NCBI RefSeq assembly: GCF_010682105.1
Contig: NZ_JAAGWH010000017.1
Coordinates: 28,059 to 92,058, forward strand
Length of the DNA: 64,000 nt
Direction: 5' to 3'
Source: Modestobacter muralis
Lineage (GTDB): Bacteria > Actinomycetota > Actinomycetes > Mycobacteriales > Geodermatophilaceae
The notes under the pieces: model-generated
The model's input: the letters and a program-made list of their open reading frames with translations, nothing else
What the model was told of the DNA's origin: nothing
The model's database searches: none
Part shown: in pieces, positions 1 through 8,027 of the stretch
Layout of the letters: every line of letters begins with the position of its first letter
Numbering within the stretch: the stretch's first letter is position 1
Made by a program: the position numbers and the translations under genes

Positions 1-1
1 G

Positions 2-400
2 CTGCTCAGCCTGGTCGGCCGCGACCTGGTGCGCTTCCACCGCGAGTTCGCCCGCGCGGGCCTGGACCGCCGGGTGGTGCGGCTGTCCGGCGCCCTGGAG
101 GAGAACGGCCTCTATGCACTCGGTGGGGACGCCACCGGGGAGCTGTACGCCACGATGCCGTCGTTCGCAGCCGGGTCGGCGTCGGCCGACGAGCACCAGC
201 TGGCCCTGCAGGAGCGGCACGCCGAGCGCGTGGGGGCGGCCGCGCCGGTGGTGTGTGCCTATGCCCGCGGTCTCTACGACGGCGTGCGACTGGCCTGCTC
301 GCTGCTCGCCGACGGGAACCGGTCCGCCGTCCCCGCTCCCCCGCCGCCCCGGCTGGCCCGGGCCGACGGGCTCAGCTTCGAGCAGCTGCCCACCGGCTGA
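2..400 (+). CDS. AmiC-like amide-binding/ABC substrate-binding protein, C-terminal part
   Basis: The frame is open from the left edge, so the gene begins outside the window and only the last 132 residues are seen. The stretch RLSGALEENGLYALGGDA followed by GELYATMPSF resembles the C-terminal lobe of the Peripla_BP_5 family (AmiC amide sensor and urea/short-chain amide binding proteins). The next two genes are a permease and an acetamidase/formamidase, which fits an amide sensor or importer role. The last 15-20 residues are proline-rich and variable. Whether this is a cytoplasmic AmiC-type regulator or a secreted binding protein cannot be decided without the missing N-terminus. Confidence 0.7.
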   Translation: MLSLVGRDLVRFHREFARAGLDRRVVRLSGALEENGLYALGGDATGELYATMPSFAAGSASADEHQLALQERHAERVGAAAPVVCAYARGLYDGVRLACSLLADGNRSAVPAPPPPRLARADGLSFEQLPTG

Positions 401-411
401 ACTTCTGTGCG

Positions 412-437
412 GATTCGTTTCCATCCGGAAACAAATC
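412..437. promoter_or_regulatory. Inverted repeat operator candidate ahead of amide cluster
   Basis: GATTCGTTTCC, four bases, GGAAACAAATC: 10 of 11 arm positions pair. The stretch is AT-rich against its surroundings. A TACGGT -10-like box follows at 443-448 and a GAGGAG ribosome site precedes the permease start. The arms would cover the -35 region, so this is a plausible binding site for a nitrogen or amide regulator. The half-site GAAAC recalls GlnR boxes, but those are direct rather than inverted repeats, so the regulator is unknown. Confidence 0.45.
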
Positions 438-489
438 GGCACTACGGTCCTCCCGTCCGGCCGAGGGCCGGCTGAGGAGAGGACCCGCC

Positions 490-1920
490 GTGAACGACCC
501 ACGCACCACCCACAGTGCTGCCCACGCAGCACCGGCGACAGCCACCGGCACCGACGGTGTCGAGGCGTTCGGCTACCAGCAGGAGCTCAAGCGCTCGCTG
601 AGCTTCACCGACCTGCTGGTCTACGGCCTGGTCTTCATGGTGCCGATCGCGCCGTTCGGCATCTTCGGCAGCGTCTTCTCCGGCTCCGGCGGCATGATCG
701 CGCTGGCCTACGCCATCGGCGCCCTGGCCATGGCGTTCACCGCGTCGTCCTACGCGCAGATGTCGCGGGCCTTCCCGATGGCCGGCTCGGTCTACACCTA
801 CGCCGGCCGTGGCATCGCCCAGCCGGTCGGCTTCCTGGCCGGCTGGATGATCCTGCTCGACTACGTGCTGATCCCCGGCCTGCTCTACCTGATCGCCTCG
901 GTCGCCATGAACGCGATCCTCACCGGCATCCCGGTGTGGGTCTGGGTGGTCGGCTTCGTCGTGCTGAACACCGTCGTGAACTACCTCGGCATCGAGTTCA
1001 CCGCGAAGATCAACAAGATCATGCTGATCGGCGAGCTGATCGTGCTCGCCGTCTTCGTGGTCATCGGCCTGCTCGCCCTGGCGGCCGGCAACGGCAACGG
1101 CAGTGACGTGTTCTCGCCGATCTACGACAGTGACACCTTCTCCGTCAGCCTGGTCTTCGGCGCCGTCTCCATCGCCGTGCTGAGCTTCCTGGGCTTCGAC
1201 GGCATCTCCACCCTGGCCGAGGAGAACAGCGAGTCCGCACGCTCGATCGGCAAGTCGATGATCGCCGCGCTCGCGCTGGCCGGGACGTTGTTCATCGTGC
1301 AGACCTGGATCGCCGCGCTGCTGGTGCCGGACCCGGAGACCCTGATCGCCGAGGGTGACGCCGGGGGCACCGCCTTCTACGACGCCGCCGAGGCCGCGAG
1401 CGGGCACTGGCTCTACATCGTCACCGCCGTGGCCACCGCGATCGCCTGGGGCTTCGCCAACTCCCTGGTCGCCCAGGCGGCCACCTCGCGGCTGCTGTTC
1501 GCCATGGCCCGCGACCGGCAGCTGCCCGGCTTCCTGCGCAAGGTGCACCCGACCCGCCGCGTGCCGGTCAACGCCACGTTCCTGGTCGCCGGGGTCAGCC
1601 TGGCGCTGGGCCTGTACATGACCACCAAGGACGACTACGGCATCGGGACGCTGTCCACGCTGGTGAACTTCGGCGCCCTGTCGGCCTTCCTCGTCCTGCA
1701 CGTGTCGGTCGTCGTCCACTTCGTGCTGCGCGAGGGCAGCCGGGACTGGTGGCGCCACCTCGTCGTCCCGGTCATCGGGTTCGCGATCCTGGTGGCCGTC
1801 GTGGTCAACGCCGACGTCGCGGCCCAGCGGCTGGGCTTCGTGTGGTTCGGCATCGGTGCCCTGGTGCTGGTCTTCCTGGTGACCACCGGACGCAAGCCGG
1901 TGCTGGCGGAGGAGAAGTGA
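490..1920 (+). CDS. APC-superfamily amino acid/amine permease
   Basis: A 476-residue integral membrane protein with about 12 hydrophobic segments. The first, around residues 35-60, reads LLVYGLVFMVPIAPFGIFG, with the G-rich helix 1 typical of amino acid-polyamine-organocation permeases. The GTG start at 490 has a GAGGAG ribosome site about 10 bases upstream; longer upstream readings run through non-coding sequence. Its stop overlaps the GTG of the acetamidase gene (GTGA), so the two are translationally coupled. The substrate is not visible; from context it may import an amide, amine or amino acid that feeds the hydrolase. It probably works by proton or sodium symport in the cytoplasmic membrane. 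Confidence 0.85.
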   Translation: MNDPRTTHSAAHAAPATATGTDGVEAFGYQQELKRSLSFTDLLVYGLVFMVPIAPFGIFGSVFSGSGGMIALAYAIGALAMAFTASSYAQMSRAFPMAGSVYTYAGRGIAQPVGFLAGWMILLDYVLIPGLLYLIASVAMNAILTGIPVWVWVVGFVVLNTVVNYLGIEFTAKINKIMLIGELIVLAVFVVIGLLALAAGNGNGSDVFSPIYDSDTFSVSLVFGAVSIAVLSFLGFDGISTLAEENSESARSIGKSMIAALALAGTLFIVQTWIAALLVPDPETLIAEGDAGGTAFYDAAEAASGHWLYIVTAVATAIAWGFANSLVAQAATSRLLFAMARDRQLPGFLRKVHPTRRVPVNATFLVAGVSLALGLYMTTKDDYGIGTLSTLVNFGALSAFLVLHVSVVVHFVLREGSRDWWRHLVVPVIGFAILVAVVVNADVAAQRLGFVWFGIGALVLVFLVTTGRKPVLAEEK

Positions 1921-2936
1921 CCCTGGAGGTCGTCTCCCTCGACCCGACCCCCGACCAGCTGCGCTACACCTTCGGCGGCGGCGGCGAGCCACTGCTGCGG
2001 GTGCAGCCGGGGACGGTGGTCGAGCTGACCACCGAGGACTGCTTCGGCGGCCGGGTCCGGACGGTCGAGGACCTGCCCACCCGGGTCTGCGAGTTCCCCT
2101 ACCTCAACCCGGTCACCGGGCCGGTGCACGTCGAGGGCGCCGAGCCCGGCGACACCCTCGCGGTGCACGTCATCGACATCGCCCCGGCCCGGGACTGGGC
2201 GGTGTCGACGACGTTCCCGCACTTCGGGGCGCTGACGGCCACCCATGAGACGGCGATGTTGCACGACCCGCTGGAGGAGGTCGTCTGGGTCTACGAGGTC
2301 GACCGGGAGGCGGGCACCTGCCTGTTCCGGCCGCGTCGTGGTGGCCCGGAGGTGGAGCTGCCGCTGGACTGCATGCACGGCACGCTCGGGGTCGCGCCGG
2401 CCGCCGGCCAGGTGTTCATGTCGATCACCCCGGCGGCGCACGGCGGCAACATGGACACCCCCGAGCTGCGCGCCGGGACGACGGTCTACCTGGGCGTCAA
2501 CGTGCCCGGGGCGCAGCTGTCGCTCGGGGACGGGCACTGCCGGCAGGGCGAGGGCGAGGTGTGCGGCACCGCCGTCGAGGCGGCGATGCGCACGGTCGTG
2601 GTCGTCGACCTCATCAAGGGCGGGGCACCGGCCTGGCCGCGGCTGGAGAACGACGAGTTCCTCATGTCCACCGGTTCGGTCCGGCCACTGGAGGACGCCT
2701 ACCGGGTCAGCCAGCGGGACCTCGTCGGCTGGGCGGCCGAGCTGGCCGGCTGGGACGTCCTGGACGCCTACCAGCTGGTCAGCCAGGCCGGGCTCGCGCC
2801 GGTGGGCAACGTCGTCGACACCAACTACACGATGGTGGCCAAGCTGCCCAAGCGGTTCCTGCCCGGTGCGGCCGCGTTCGACGGCGTGCACGCCCGGCTG
2901 CGGGAGACCGGCGCGGCCTATCTGTCCCAGCGCTGA
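1917..2936 (+). CDS. Acetamidase/formamidase family protein
   Basis: A 339-residue protein with the FmdA/AmdA fold signature: a GPVHVEGAEPGDTLAV turn near residues 60-75, a HGTLGVAP segment near 158-165, and a PAAHGGNMDTPELRAGTTVY segment (about 175-195) that holds conserved His and Asp positions of the family. Members hydrolyse formamide or acetamide to ammonia and the carboxylate. The GTG start overlaps the permease stop by four bases. With the AmiC-like gene and the permease upstream, this makes an amide sensing, uptake and hydrolysis unit for nitrogen supply. The protein is cytoplasmic with no signal peptide. The exact amide is unknown. Confidence 0.88.
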   Translation: MTLEVVSLDPTPDQLRYTFGGGGEPLLRVQPGTVVELTTEDCFGGRVRTVEDLPTRVCEFPYLNPVTGPVHVEGAEPGDTLAVHVIDIAPARDWAVSTTFPHFGALTATHETAMLHDPLEEVVWVYEVDREAGTCLFRPRRGGPEVELPLDCMHGTLGVAPAAGQVFMSITPAAHGGNMDTPELRAGTTVYLGVNVPGAQLSLGDGHCRQGEGEVCGTAVEAAMRTVVVVDLIKGGAPAWPRLENDEFLMSTGSVRPLEDAYRVSQRDLVGWAAELAGWDVLDAYQLVSQAGLAPVGNVVDTNYTMVAKLPKRFLPGAAAFDGVHARLRETGAAYLSQR

Positions 2937-2942
2937 CCGGTC

Positions 2943-2973
2943 GCCGGACCCCTCCCGCGCGGCGGGGTCCGGC
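2943..2973. terminator. Bidirectional hairpin between convergent genes
   Basis: GCCGGACCCC and GGGGTCCGGC form a perfect 10-bp stem with an 11-base loop. It lies between the converging stops of the acetamidase and DUF4396 genes. There is no T-run, as is usual for GC-rich actinobacterial terminators. Confidence 0.6.
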
Positions 2974-2982
2974 GGCGGTCGG

Positions 2983-3459
2983 TCAGTGCAGCTGGTGCAC
3001 CACGGCGTGGCCCTTCCCGCGGCTCATCAGCCACCGGTCCACCGGCACCGTGAGCACGAACGCCACGGCCAGGGCACCGGCCAGGGACAGCCAGAAGAGC
3101 GCGCTGCCCAGACCTGCGTCCATCGCACCCGGGACGGCGAGCAGCACCGCGTTGTCGACGAGCTCCATCACGGCGATGGACACGGTGTCGGCGGCCAGCG
3201 CGACGCCGAACGCCGCCCGCAGGACCAGCCCGCTGCGCAGGACACCGCGCATCGTGAAGGCGTAGCCGAAGACGAACGCCAGCGCGACCGCCAGGACGAC
3301 GGTGCCGGCGGCGGGCAGGCCCACCGCCGTCCCGATGGCCATGCCGAGCACCTCGCCGACGGCGCAGCCGGTGAGGCAGTGCAGGGTCGCCTGGACAGCC
3401 ATCGACCAGCTGACCGACGGGGTCGAGCCGTGGGCCGCGTGGACTGTCGTGTCGTGCAT
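2983..3459 (-). CDS. DUF4396 family membrane protein
   Basis: A 158-residue membrane protein with about four transmembrane helices. The first carries the conserved histidine/cysteine pattern LHCLTGCAVGE near residues 25-35, typical of DUF4396 proteins. The ATG at 3459 has a strong GAGGAG site six bases upstream. A perfect G-tract palindrome of the CsoR/RcnR type lies 32-44 bases upstream. The biochemical function of the family is not established. The His/Cys helix and the metal-type operator suggest a role in copper or another metal response, which is inference. Confidence 0.75.
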   Translation of the reverse strand: MHDTTVHAAHGSTPSVSWSMAVQATLHCLTGCAVGEVLGMAIGTAVGLPAAGTVVLAVALAFVFGYAFTMRGVLRSGLVLRAAFGVALAADTVSIAVMELVDNAVLLAVPGAMDAGLGSALFWLSLAGALAVAFVLTVPVDRWLMSRGKGHAVVHQLH

Positions 3460-3488
3460 GACGCCTCCTCGGGACGGATGACGCCTGA

Positions 3489-3506
3489 ACACCCCCAGGG
3501 GGTATA
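3489..3506. promoter_or_regulatory. CsoR/RcnR-type operator candidate
   Basis: ACCCCCAGGGGGT (3491-3503), extended to ACACCCCCAGGGGGTATA, is a palindrome with a single central base. CsoR-family copper and metal repressors bind C-tract/G-tract dyads ending in TA-rich flanks. It sits just upstream of the DUF4396 start, where a repressor would block transcription on the minus strand. No csoR gene is in the window. Confidence 0.55.
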
Positions 3507-3625
3507 CGGCGCCAGGAGTCCGATCGCCGACCGCACACACCGTTGGCTACATCTGCCTACCCGATCCGGGTCATTGGTGAGACCTGCAGCACACAGCGCG
3601 CCGTCGGACTGCCGATGATGGCGAC

Positions 3626-5257
3626 ATGTCACGTCGGCTCGCAACGATGCGGACCTCGACCGAGCAGCAGGTCGCGGCCCACCCGTCCCTCTCGCCCTGG
3701 TGGCGGTCGGCGGTCGTCTACCAGGTCTACCTGCGGTCCTTCGCCGACAGCAACGGCGACGGCATCGGCGACCTGGCCGGCCTGCGCTCGCGACTGCCCT
3801 ACCTGTCCTGGCTCGGCGTGGACGCGCTGTGGATCAACCCGCACTACCCCTCGGGCGGCGCCGACGGCGGCTACGACATCGCCGACTACCGCGCGGTCGA
3901 CCCCGACTACGGCGACGTCGCCGACCTCGAGGCGCTGGTCGCCGACGCCCGCCGGCTGGGCCTGAAGGTCGTGCTGGACGTCGTCCCGAACCACACCTCC
4001 GACCAGCACCCGTGGTTCCAGGCCGCGCTCGCCGACCCCGAGGCCCCCGAGGCCTCCCGCTACCACTTCGCCCCCGCCTCGGAGGAGCCGCCGAACAACT
4101 GGCGGTCGCTCTTCGGCGGCCCCGCCTGGTCGCGCACCCCCGACGGCCGCTGGTACCTGCACCTGTTCGCCCCCGAGCAGCCCGACCTGAACTGGCGCGA
4201 CCCGGCCGTCGCCGCGGACTTCGAGAAGACCCTGCGGTTCTGGCTGGACCGCGGCGTCAGCGGCTTCCGCGTCGACGTGGCCTACGGCCTGTTCAAGGAC
4301 GCCGAGCTCCGCGACAACCCGGGGACGTACTCCCCCACCCTGTTCGGCCACGGCCCGGAGCAGGCGATGACCTGGAACCAGCCCGAGGTGCACGACGTGT
4401 GGCGCCGCTGGCGGGAGATCACCGACGAGTACCCGGACACCATGATCGTCGGCGAGGTCTGCCTGGCCGACCCGCAGGAGGTGGCGCTGTACTCGCGCCC
4501 CGACGAGATGCACCAGTCGTTCTGCTTCCGGCTGCTGAAGTCCGGCTGGGACACCGAGGCCTTCGCCGACGGCGTGCGCAGCGCGCTGGACGCCTTCGGC
4601 TCCGTCGGCGCCCCGGTCTCCTGGGTGCTGGGCAACCACGACAAGGACCGCCAGGTCACCCGCTTCGGCGGCGGCGCGCTCGGCACCGCCCGGGCCCGCG
4701 CCGCAGCGCTGCTGATGCTCTCGCTGCCGGGCTCCGCCTACCTCTACGCCGGCGACGAGCTGGGCCTGCCGCAGGCCGTCGTCCCCGACGAGGCGAAGAC
4801 CGACCCGATCTTCTTCCGCAGCGGCGGTGCCCGCGCCGGCCGCGACGGCTGCCGCATCCCCATGCCGTGGAACGACACCGCCGGCGTCGGCTTCTCCCCC
4901 GACGGTGCCGCCGATCCGTGGCTGCCGATCCCCGCCGACTGGTCCGGCTACGCCGTCTCCGCCCAGACCCGCGACGGTGGCTCGATGCTCACCCTCTACC
5001 GCCGCGCCCTCGCCCTGCGGGCCGCGCACCCGGCGCTCGGGTCGGGCGAGGCGAGGGTCGAGACCGCCGGCGACGTCCTGACCGTGCACTGCGCCGGGGA
5101 CGACGAGACGGTGCGCTGCGTGGTCAACATGGGCACCGAGACCGTGCTGGTGCGGACGACGGGGACGGTGCTGCTGGCGTCGTCGACCTCGGTGCGCCAG
5201 TCCGCGGGCAGCATCGCCCTCCCGCCGAACACCGCCGCCTGGATCAGCGAGGACTGA
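3626..5257 (+). CDS. GH13 family alpha-glucosidase
   Basis: A 543-residue glycoside hydrolase family 13 enzyme. All four conserved regions are present: DVVPNHTSD (Asp118, His123), GFRVDVA with nucleophile Asp217, IVGEVCL with acid/base Glu277, and LGNHDKDR with stabiliser Asp339. The N-terminal VYQVYLRSFADSNGDGIGDL motif is that of oligo-glucosidases and alpha-glucosidases. It should release glucose from alpha-linked oligosaccharides in the cytoplasm; no signal peptide is seen. The ATG at 3626 is preceded by a GATGAT -10-like box six bases upstream, a leaderless arrangement; ATG 3647 is an alternative. It stands alone with no sugar transporter next to it. Bond specificity (alpha-1,4 or alpha-1,6) cannot be told. 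Confidence 0.9.
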   Translation: MSRRLATMRTSTEQQVAAHPSLSPWWRSAVVYQVYLRSFADSNGDGIGDLAGLRSRLPYLSWLGVDALWINPHYPSGGADGGYDIADYRAVDPDYGDVADLEALVADARRLGLKVVLDVVPNHTSDQHPWFQAALADPEAPEASRYHFAPASEEPPNNWRSLFGGPAWSRTPDGRWYLHLFAPEQPDLNWRDPAVAADFEKTLRFWLDRGVSGFRVDVAYGLFKDAELRDNPGTYSPTLFGHGPEQAMTWNQPEVHDVWRRWREITDEYPDTMIVGEVCLADPQEVALYSRPDEMHQSFCFRLLKSGWDTEAFADGVRSALDAFGSVGAPVSWVLGNHDKDRQVTRFGGGALGTARARAAALLMLSLPGSAYLYAGDELGLPQAVVPDEAKTDPIFFRSGGARAGRDGCRIPMPWNDTAGVGFSPDGAADPWLPIPADWSGYAVSAQTRDGGSMLTLYRRALALRAAHPALGSGEARVETAGDVLTVHCAGDDETVRCVVNMGTETVLVRTTGTVLLASSTSVRQSAGSIALPPNTAAWISED

Positions 5258-5278
5258 CCTGCGCGCGGTGCGGCCGGA

Positions 5279-5632
5279 TCAGTTCCAGCCGCCGAGCAGG
5301 CGGACGGCCGCCCATGCACCCAACAGCATCAACCCGAGACCCCACAGCACCGAGAAGGCGAAGGTCACCGCGACCAGCCGGTCACGCCAACGGGACGATG
5401 TCTCCACCGGCTCCGGGGTCGCGCGCGCCGGCAACGGACGGGACAACCACTCCGCTGCGTGCTGCTGGGTGCAGAAGACCTCCTCGACGTAGACGCTCGG
5501 TTCTCCGTGCGTGACCTCGAGGAAGGTGGCATCAGCTCCACCACCTACGTCGATGAGCCGGCGGCCGCACAGACCACAGGGCGCCGACTCCTCCACCGCG
5601 TCGTCCACGGCCCGCAGGGTACGGCCGGCCAC
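5279..5632 (-). CDS. Small membrane protein with CxxC motif, unknown function
   Basis: About 117 residues if read from GTG 5632. It has an N-terminal cytosolic part with a CGLCGRR knuckle, a middle part FCTQQHAAEWL with another Cys and a His, and a C-terminal hydrophobic span (VTFAFSVLWGLGLMLLGAW). The pattern Cys-x2-Cys then Cys-His suggests a treble-clef or zinc-ribbon-like metal site ahead of a membrane anchor. I do not recognise the family. The start is unsure: the frame stays open to 5938 with an ATG at 5809, but the upstream part looks non-coding. Confidence 0.5.
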   Translation of the reverse strand: MAGRTLRAVDDAVEESAPCGLCGRRLIDVGGGADATFLEVTHGEPSVYVEEVFCTQQHAAEWLSRPLPARATPEPVETSSRWRDRLVAVTFAFSVLWGLGLMLLGAWAAVRLLGGWN

Positions 5633-5853
5633 CGAGACGACCCATCCCAGCAGGCCAGCGGGCCAGCGAGGAACTGCGGCAGGGACTGCCCCGAACCGGT
5701 CGCCGGTGCGCGGTGGTCGCTCCAGGCGAGGACACGCCGTCGCCCCATGTCTTCGACCGCGGGAAACGGGCCGGGAAGAGGAGTCCTTGGTCCATCCGAT
5801 GGGCAGCATGCCGCTCCGAACGCGCCGGCTCCGTGCCGACACGGCCGGCCGCA

Positions 5854-5883
5854 TCGACACGGGCTGCGGAGTGCGGTTAGAGT
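5854..5883 (+). promoter_or_regulatory. Promoter of leader peptide-tauD-ABC operon
   Basis: TCGACA (-35, 5854-5859), an 18-base spacer and TAGAGT (-10, 5878-5883). Seven bases after the -10 comes the ATG of the leader peptide at 5891, so transcription would start at or next to the ATG and the leader would be translated from a leaderless mRNA. Confidence 0.6.
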
Positions 5884-5908
5884 AATTCCTATGAACTCGG
5901 TAGGGATT
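5884..5908. promoter_or_regulatory. AT-rich inverted repeat over leader start (operator)
   Basis: AATTCCTA, nine bases, TAGGGATT: seven of eight arm positions match. It lies directly on the transcription start and the ATG of the leader peptide. It is an AT-rich island in GC-rich DNA and is well placed for a repressor sensing sulfur or cysteine status. The identity of the binder is not known. Confidence 0.5.
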
Positions 5909-5980
5909 GTGCAGTGCGCGCTCGTCGAGCGCCGGCACATCGACCTGCTGCGGTGCGCGAGCGCGCTCTGTCTCGACTGA
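5891..5980 (+). CDS. Cysteine-type leader peptide (attenuator ORF)
   Basis: A 29-residue frame, ATG 5891 to TGA 5980. The core ERRHIDLLRCASALC with three cysteines in the peptide matches the actinobacterial putative leader peptide family (RRHVDLxRxxSALC type) found upstream of sulfur assimilation and sulfonate genes. It ends 44 bases before the dioxygenase start. The likely mechanism is ribosome pausing at Cys codons or sensing of charged tRNA-Cys to control the operon downstream. Family membership is read from the motif; the regulatory mechanism is inference. The start follows the -10 box with no room for a ribosome site. Confidence 0.75.
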   Translation: MNSVGIVQCALVERRHIDLLRCASALCLD

Positions 5981-6024
5981 GCACCGCCCGCCCCGCCCGC
6001 ACCTCCCCTCCCTGGAGCCCTCGC

Positions 6025-6912
6025 ATGACCCTGCTCGCTGTGCCCACGTCCACCCCGTCCGCCGAGCAGTCCGTGCTCGAGATCGAGCGCCTGGAGCCGA
6101 CCATCGGCGCCCGGGTGCACGGCGTCGACCTCGACCGCGCCACCGACGAGCAGATCCTGGCCATCCGGGCCGCGCTCGCCGAGTACAAGGTGCTGTTCTT
6201 CGCCGACCAGCACGACCTGCACCCCGACAGCCAGATCGCCCTGGGCCGCCGCCTCGGTGAGCTCACCGAGTCCCACCCGGTCGTCCCGGGCGTCGACGAG
6301 GACCACCCGGAGATCTACGCGCTCGACAGCGCCTCCGGCGGCTTCGCCGACGTCTGGCACACCGACGTGACCTTCGTGCGCCGTCCCCCGCTGGGCTCGG
6401 TGCTGCGGGCCGTCGTCCTCCCCCCCACCGGCGGGGACACCCAGTGGGCCGACCTCGAGCTGGCCTACCGCTCGCTCAGCGAGCCGGTGCAGCGCCTGGC
6501 CGACCAGCTGGTCGCCGTGCACGACGGCACCCGCGAGTTCGGGTACTACCTCGCCCAGCGCGAGGAGCGCACCAAGTGGGAGGGCGAGGAGTTCCGCGCC
6601 CTGGTCCCGATCGAGCACCCCGTCGTCCGGGTGAACCCCGACACCGGCCGCAAGGGCCTGTTCGTCAACCCGGGCTTCGTCTCGCACATCAAGGACGTCT
6701 CCGACGCCGAGAGCCGCCACCTGCTCGACCTCTTCTACGCCCACATCACCAAGCCGGAGCACATCGTCCGGCACCGGTGGTCCGTCGGTGACGTGGTCAT
6801 GTGGGACAACCGCTCGACCGTGCACTACGCCAACCGCGACTACGGCACCCAGCGCCGCGTGATGCACCGCATCACCTTCCGTGGCGAGGAGCCCGTCGGG
6901 CCGCTCGCCTGA
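6025..6912 (+). CDS. TauD/TfdA family Fe(II)/2-oxoglutarate dioxygenase
   Basis: A 295-residue enzyme. The iron facial triad is visible as His112-x-Asp114 (VWHTDVTF) and His281 (RVMHRITF), with nearby arginines for 2-oxoglutarate. The segment GSVLRAVVLPPTGGDTQWAD is typical of taurine dioxygenase and alkylsulfatase members, which release sulfite or sulfate from organosulfur compounds. The ATG at 6025 has a GGAG site. It follows the cysteine leader peptide and precedes a three-gene ABC importer, so it probably attacks what that importer brings in. The substrate is unknown: taurine, an alkyl sulfonate, a sulfate ester or a sulfobetaine are possible. Confidence 0.85.
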   Translation: MTLLAVPTSTPSAEQSVLEIERLEPTIGARVHGVDLDRATDEQILAIRAALAEYKVLFFADQHDLHPDSQIALGRRLGELTESHPVVPGVDEDHPEIYALDSASGGFADVWHTDVTFVRRPPLGSVLRAVVLPPTGGDTQWADLELAYRSLSEPVQRLADQLVAVHDGTREFGYYLAQREERTKWEGEEFRALVPIEHPVVRVNPDTGRKGLFVNPGFVSHIKDVSDAESRHLLDLFYAHITKPEHIVRHRWSVGDVVMWDNRSTVHYANRDYGTQRRVMHRITFRGEEPVGPLA

Positions 6913-6952
6913 CCTCCCGCTGCGCGCCCGGCGCGCAGCTCCGCACGACACC

Positions 6953-6987
6953 GACGAGGCGCCGGCCCTCAGGGCCCGCGCCTCGTC
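6953..6987 (+). terminator. Hairpin between tauD-type gene and ABC importer
   Basis: GACGAGGCGCCGGCCCT pairs with AGGGCCCGCGCCTCGTC, 16 of 17 positions. The one-base centre means the innermost pairs open to form the loop. It lies in the 142-base gap before the binding-protein gene. It could be a partial terminator setting a lower level for the importer, or an mRNA-stabilising element. Confidence 0.5.
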
Positions 6988-7054
6988 GCACACCCATGCC
7001 CACGTCGGGAGCGGTTCTGACTGCCCGACGTCCTCCTCAGAGAGTCGATCCCCC

Positions 7055-8026
7055 ATGCCCCGCACCCTCCCGCGTCCGCGCGCCTCCGCCGTCGCGCTGA
7101 CCGCCCTCCTGTCCCTCACCCTCGCCGGCTGCGCCAGCGAGAAGTCCGACTCCGGTGCCGGCAGCGCCACAGCCGCCGGGGGCGAGGGCCTCACCGTGCA
7201 GACCGCCCAGTTCAGCTGGACCGCGGCCGGGCTGACCAACGGCATCCTCAGCGAGATCGCCGCCGACCACCCCGACCTCGGCGTCGCCTCGCTCGCGACC
7301 ACCCAGCTGGACCCGGCCGCGGCCTGGGCCGGTGCCCAGCGCGGCGACATCGACCTGCTCACCGAGGTCGCCCTGCCCAACCAGCAGGAGCTGGCGGACG
7401 GGGCGGCTGACCGCGTCGACGTCGTGTCGGAGACCTACGGCGGCGCCGCGCAGGGCTGGTTCGTGCCCGCCTACGCCGTCGCCCCCGGTGGGCCGCTCGC
7501 CGGCCTGACCAGCGTCACCCAGCTCGACGACTACGCCGAGCAGTTGGGCGGCAAGTTCTACGACGCCGACCCCGGCTACATCACCACCGAGCAGAACACC
7601 AAGCGGCTCAGCGGGTACGGCATCGGCCTGGAGCACGTCGTGGCCAGCGAGGCGGCCGAGCTCGCGCAGCTCAAGAACTCCTACACCGCCCAGGAGCCGA
7701 TCGTGCTGTACCTGTACCACCCGCACGCGGTCTTCGCGCAGTACGACATGGTCCAGCTCGAGGAGCCCACGCCCTACACCGACGGCTGCCTGACCACCGG
7801 CGACGGCGCCTGCGCCATGCCGTCCTACAGCGCGAACATCGCCGCCAGCAAGGAACTGCAGGAGCAGGCACCCGGCTTCGCCGGCCTGCTCACCGACCTG
7901 CGGATCTCCGTCGAGGAGATGGAGGCCATGCAGAAGCAGGTGGACGTCGACGGCGAGGACGTGGCCACCGTCGCGCGCCAGTGGGTGGACGGCCACGCCG
8001 ACCAGATCGACCAGTGGATCGCCTGA
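7055..8026 (+). CDS. Opu/ProX-type ABC substrate-binding lipoprotein
   Basis: A 323-residue lipoprotein. The signal peptide has a lipobox LTLAGC with Cys26 as the lipidation site. The mature part is an OpuAC-type (glycine betaine/choline) binding domain with aromatic residues that could make a cation cage (FSWTAAGL, AWAGAQRGD, GWFVPAYAV, YLYHPHAVF). It is followed at once by an ATPase and a permease, so it is the extracellular receptor of a complete importer. It sits in an operon headed by a cysteine leader and a TauD-like dioxygenase. An ordinary osmolyte is therefore less likely than a quaternary or sulfonium compound that carries sulfur; this is inference. Confidence 0.85.
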   Translation: MPRTLPRPRASAVALTALLSLTLAGCASEKSDSGAGSATAAGGEGLTVQTAQFSWTAAGLTNGILSEIAADHPDLGVASLATTQLDPAAAWAGAQRGDIDLLTEVALPNQQELADGAADRVDVVSETYGGAAQGWFVPAYAVAPGGPLAGLTSVTQLDDYAEQLGGKFYDADPGYITTEQNTKRLSGYGIGLEHVVASEAAELAQLKNSYTAQEPIVLYLYHPHAVFAQYDMVQLEEPTPYTDGCLTTGDGACAMPSYSANIAASKELQEQAPGFAGLLTDLRISVEEMEAMQKQVDVDGEDVATVARQWVDGHADQIDQWIA

Positions 8027-8027
8027 C

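Noticed and set aside
442..1992. 516-codon open frame on the minus strand across the permease gene
   Set aside because: Composition-driven shadow; His/Asp/Gln-rich protein with no fold, antisense to a clear permease. Many similar antisense frames in the window were rejected for the same reason.
3629..5089. 486-codon minus-strand frame over the alpha-glucosidase
   Set aside because: Antisense shadow of a GH13 gene with all catalytic motifs on the plus strand.
5459..5980. Plus-strand frame of 173 codons covering the leader peptide region
   Set aside because: Only its last 29 codons show a known motif, and the promoter lies inside the rest.
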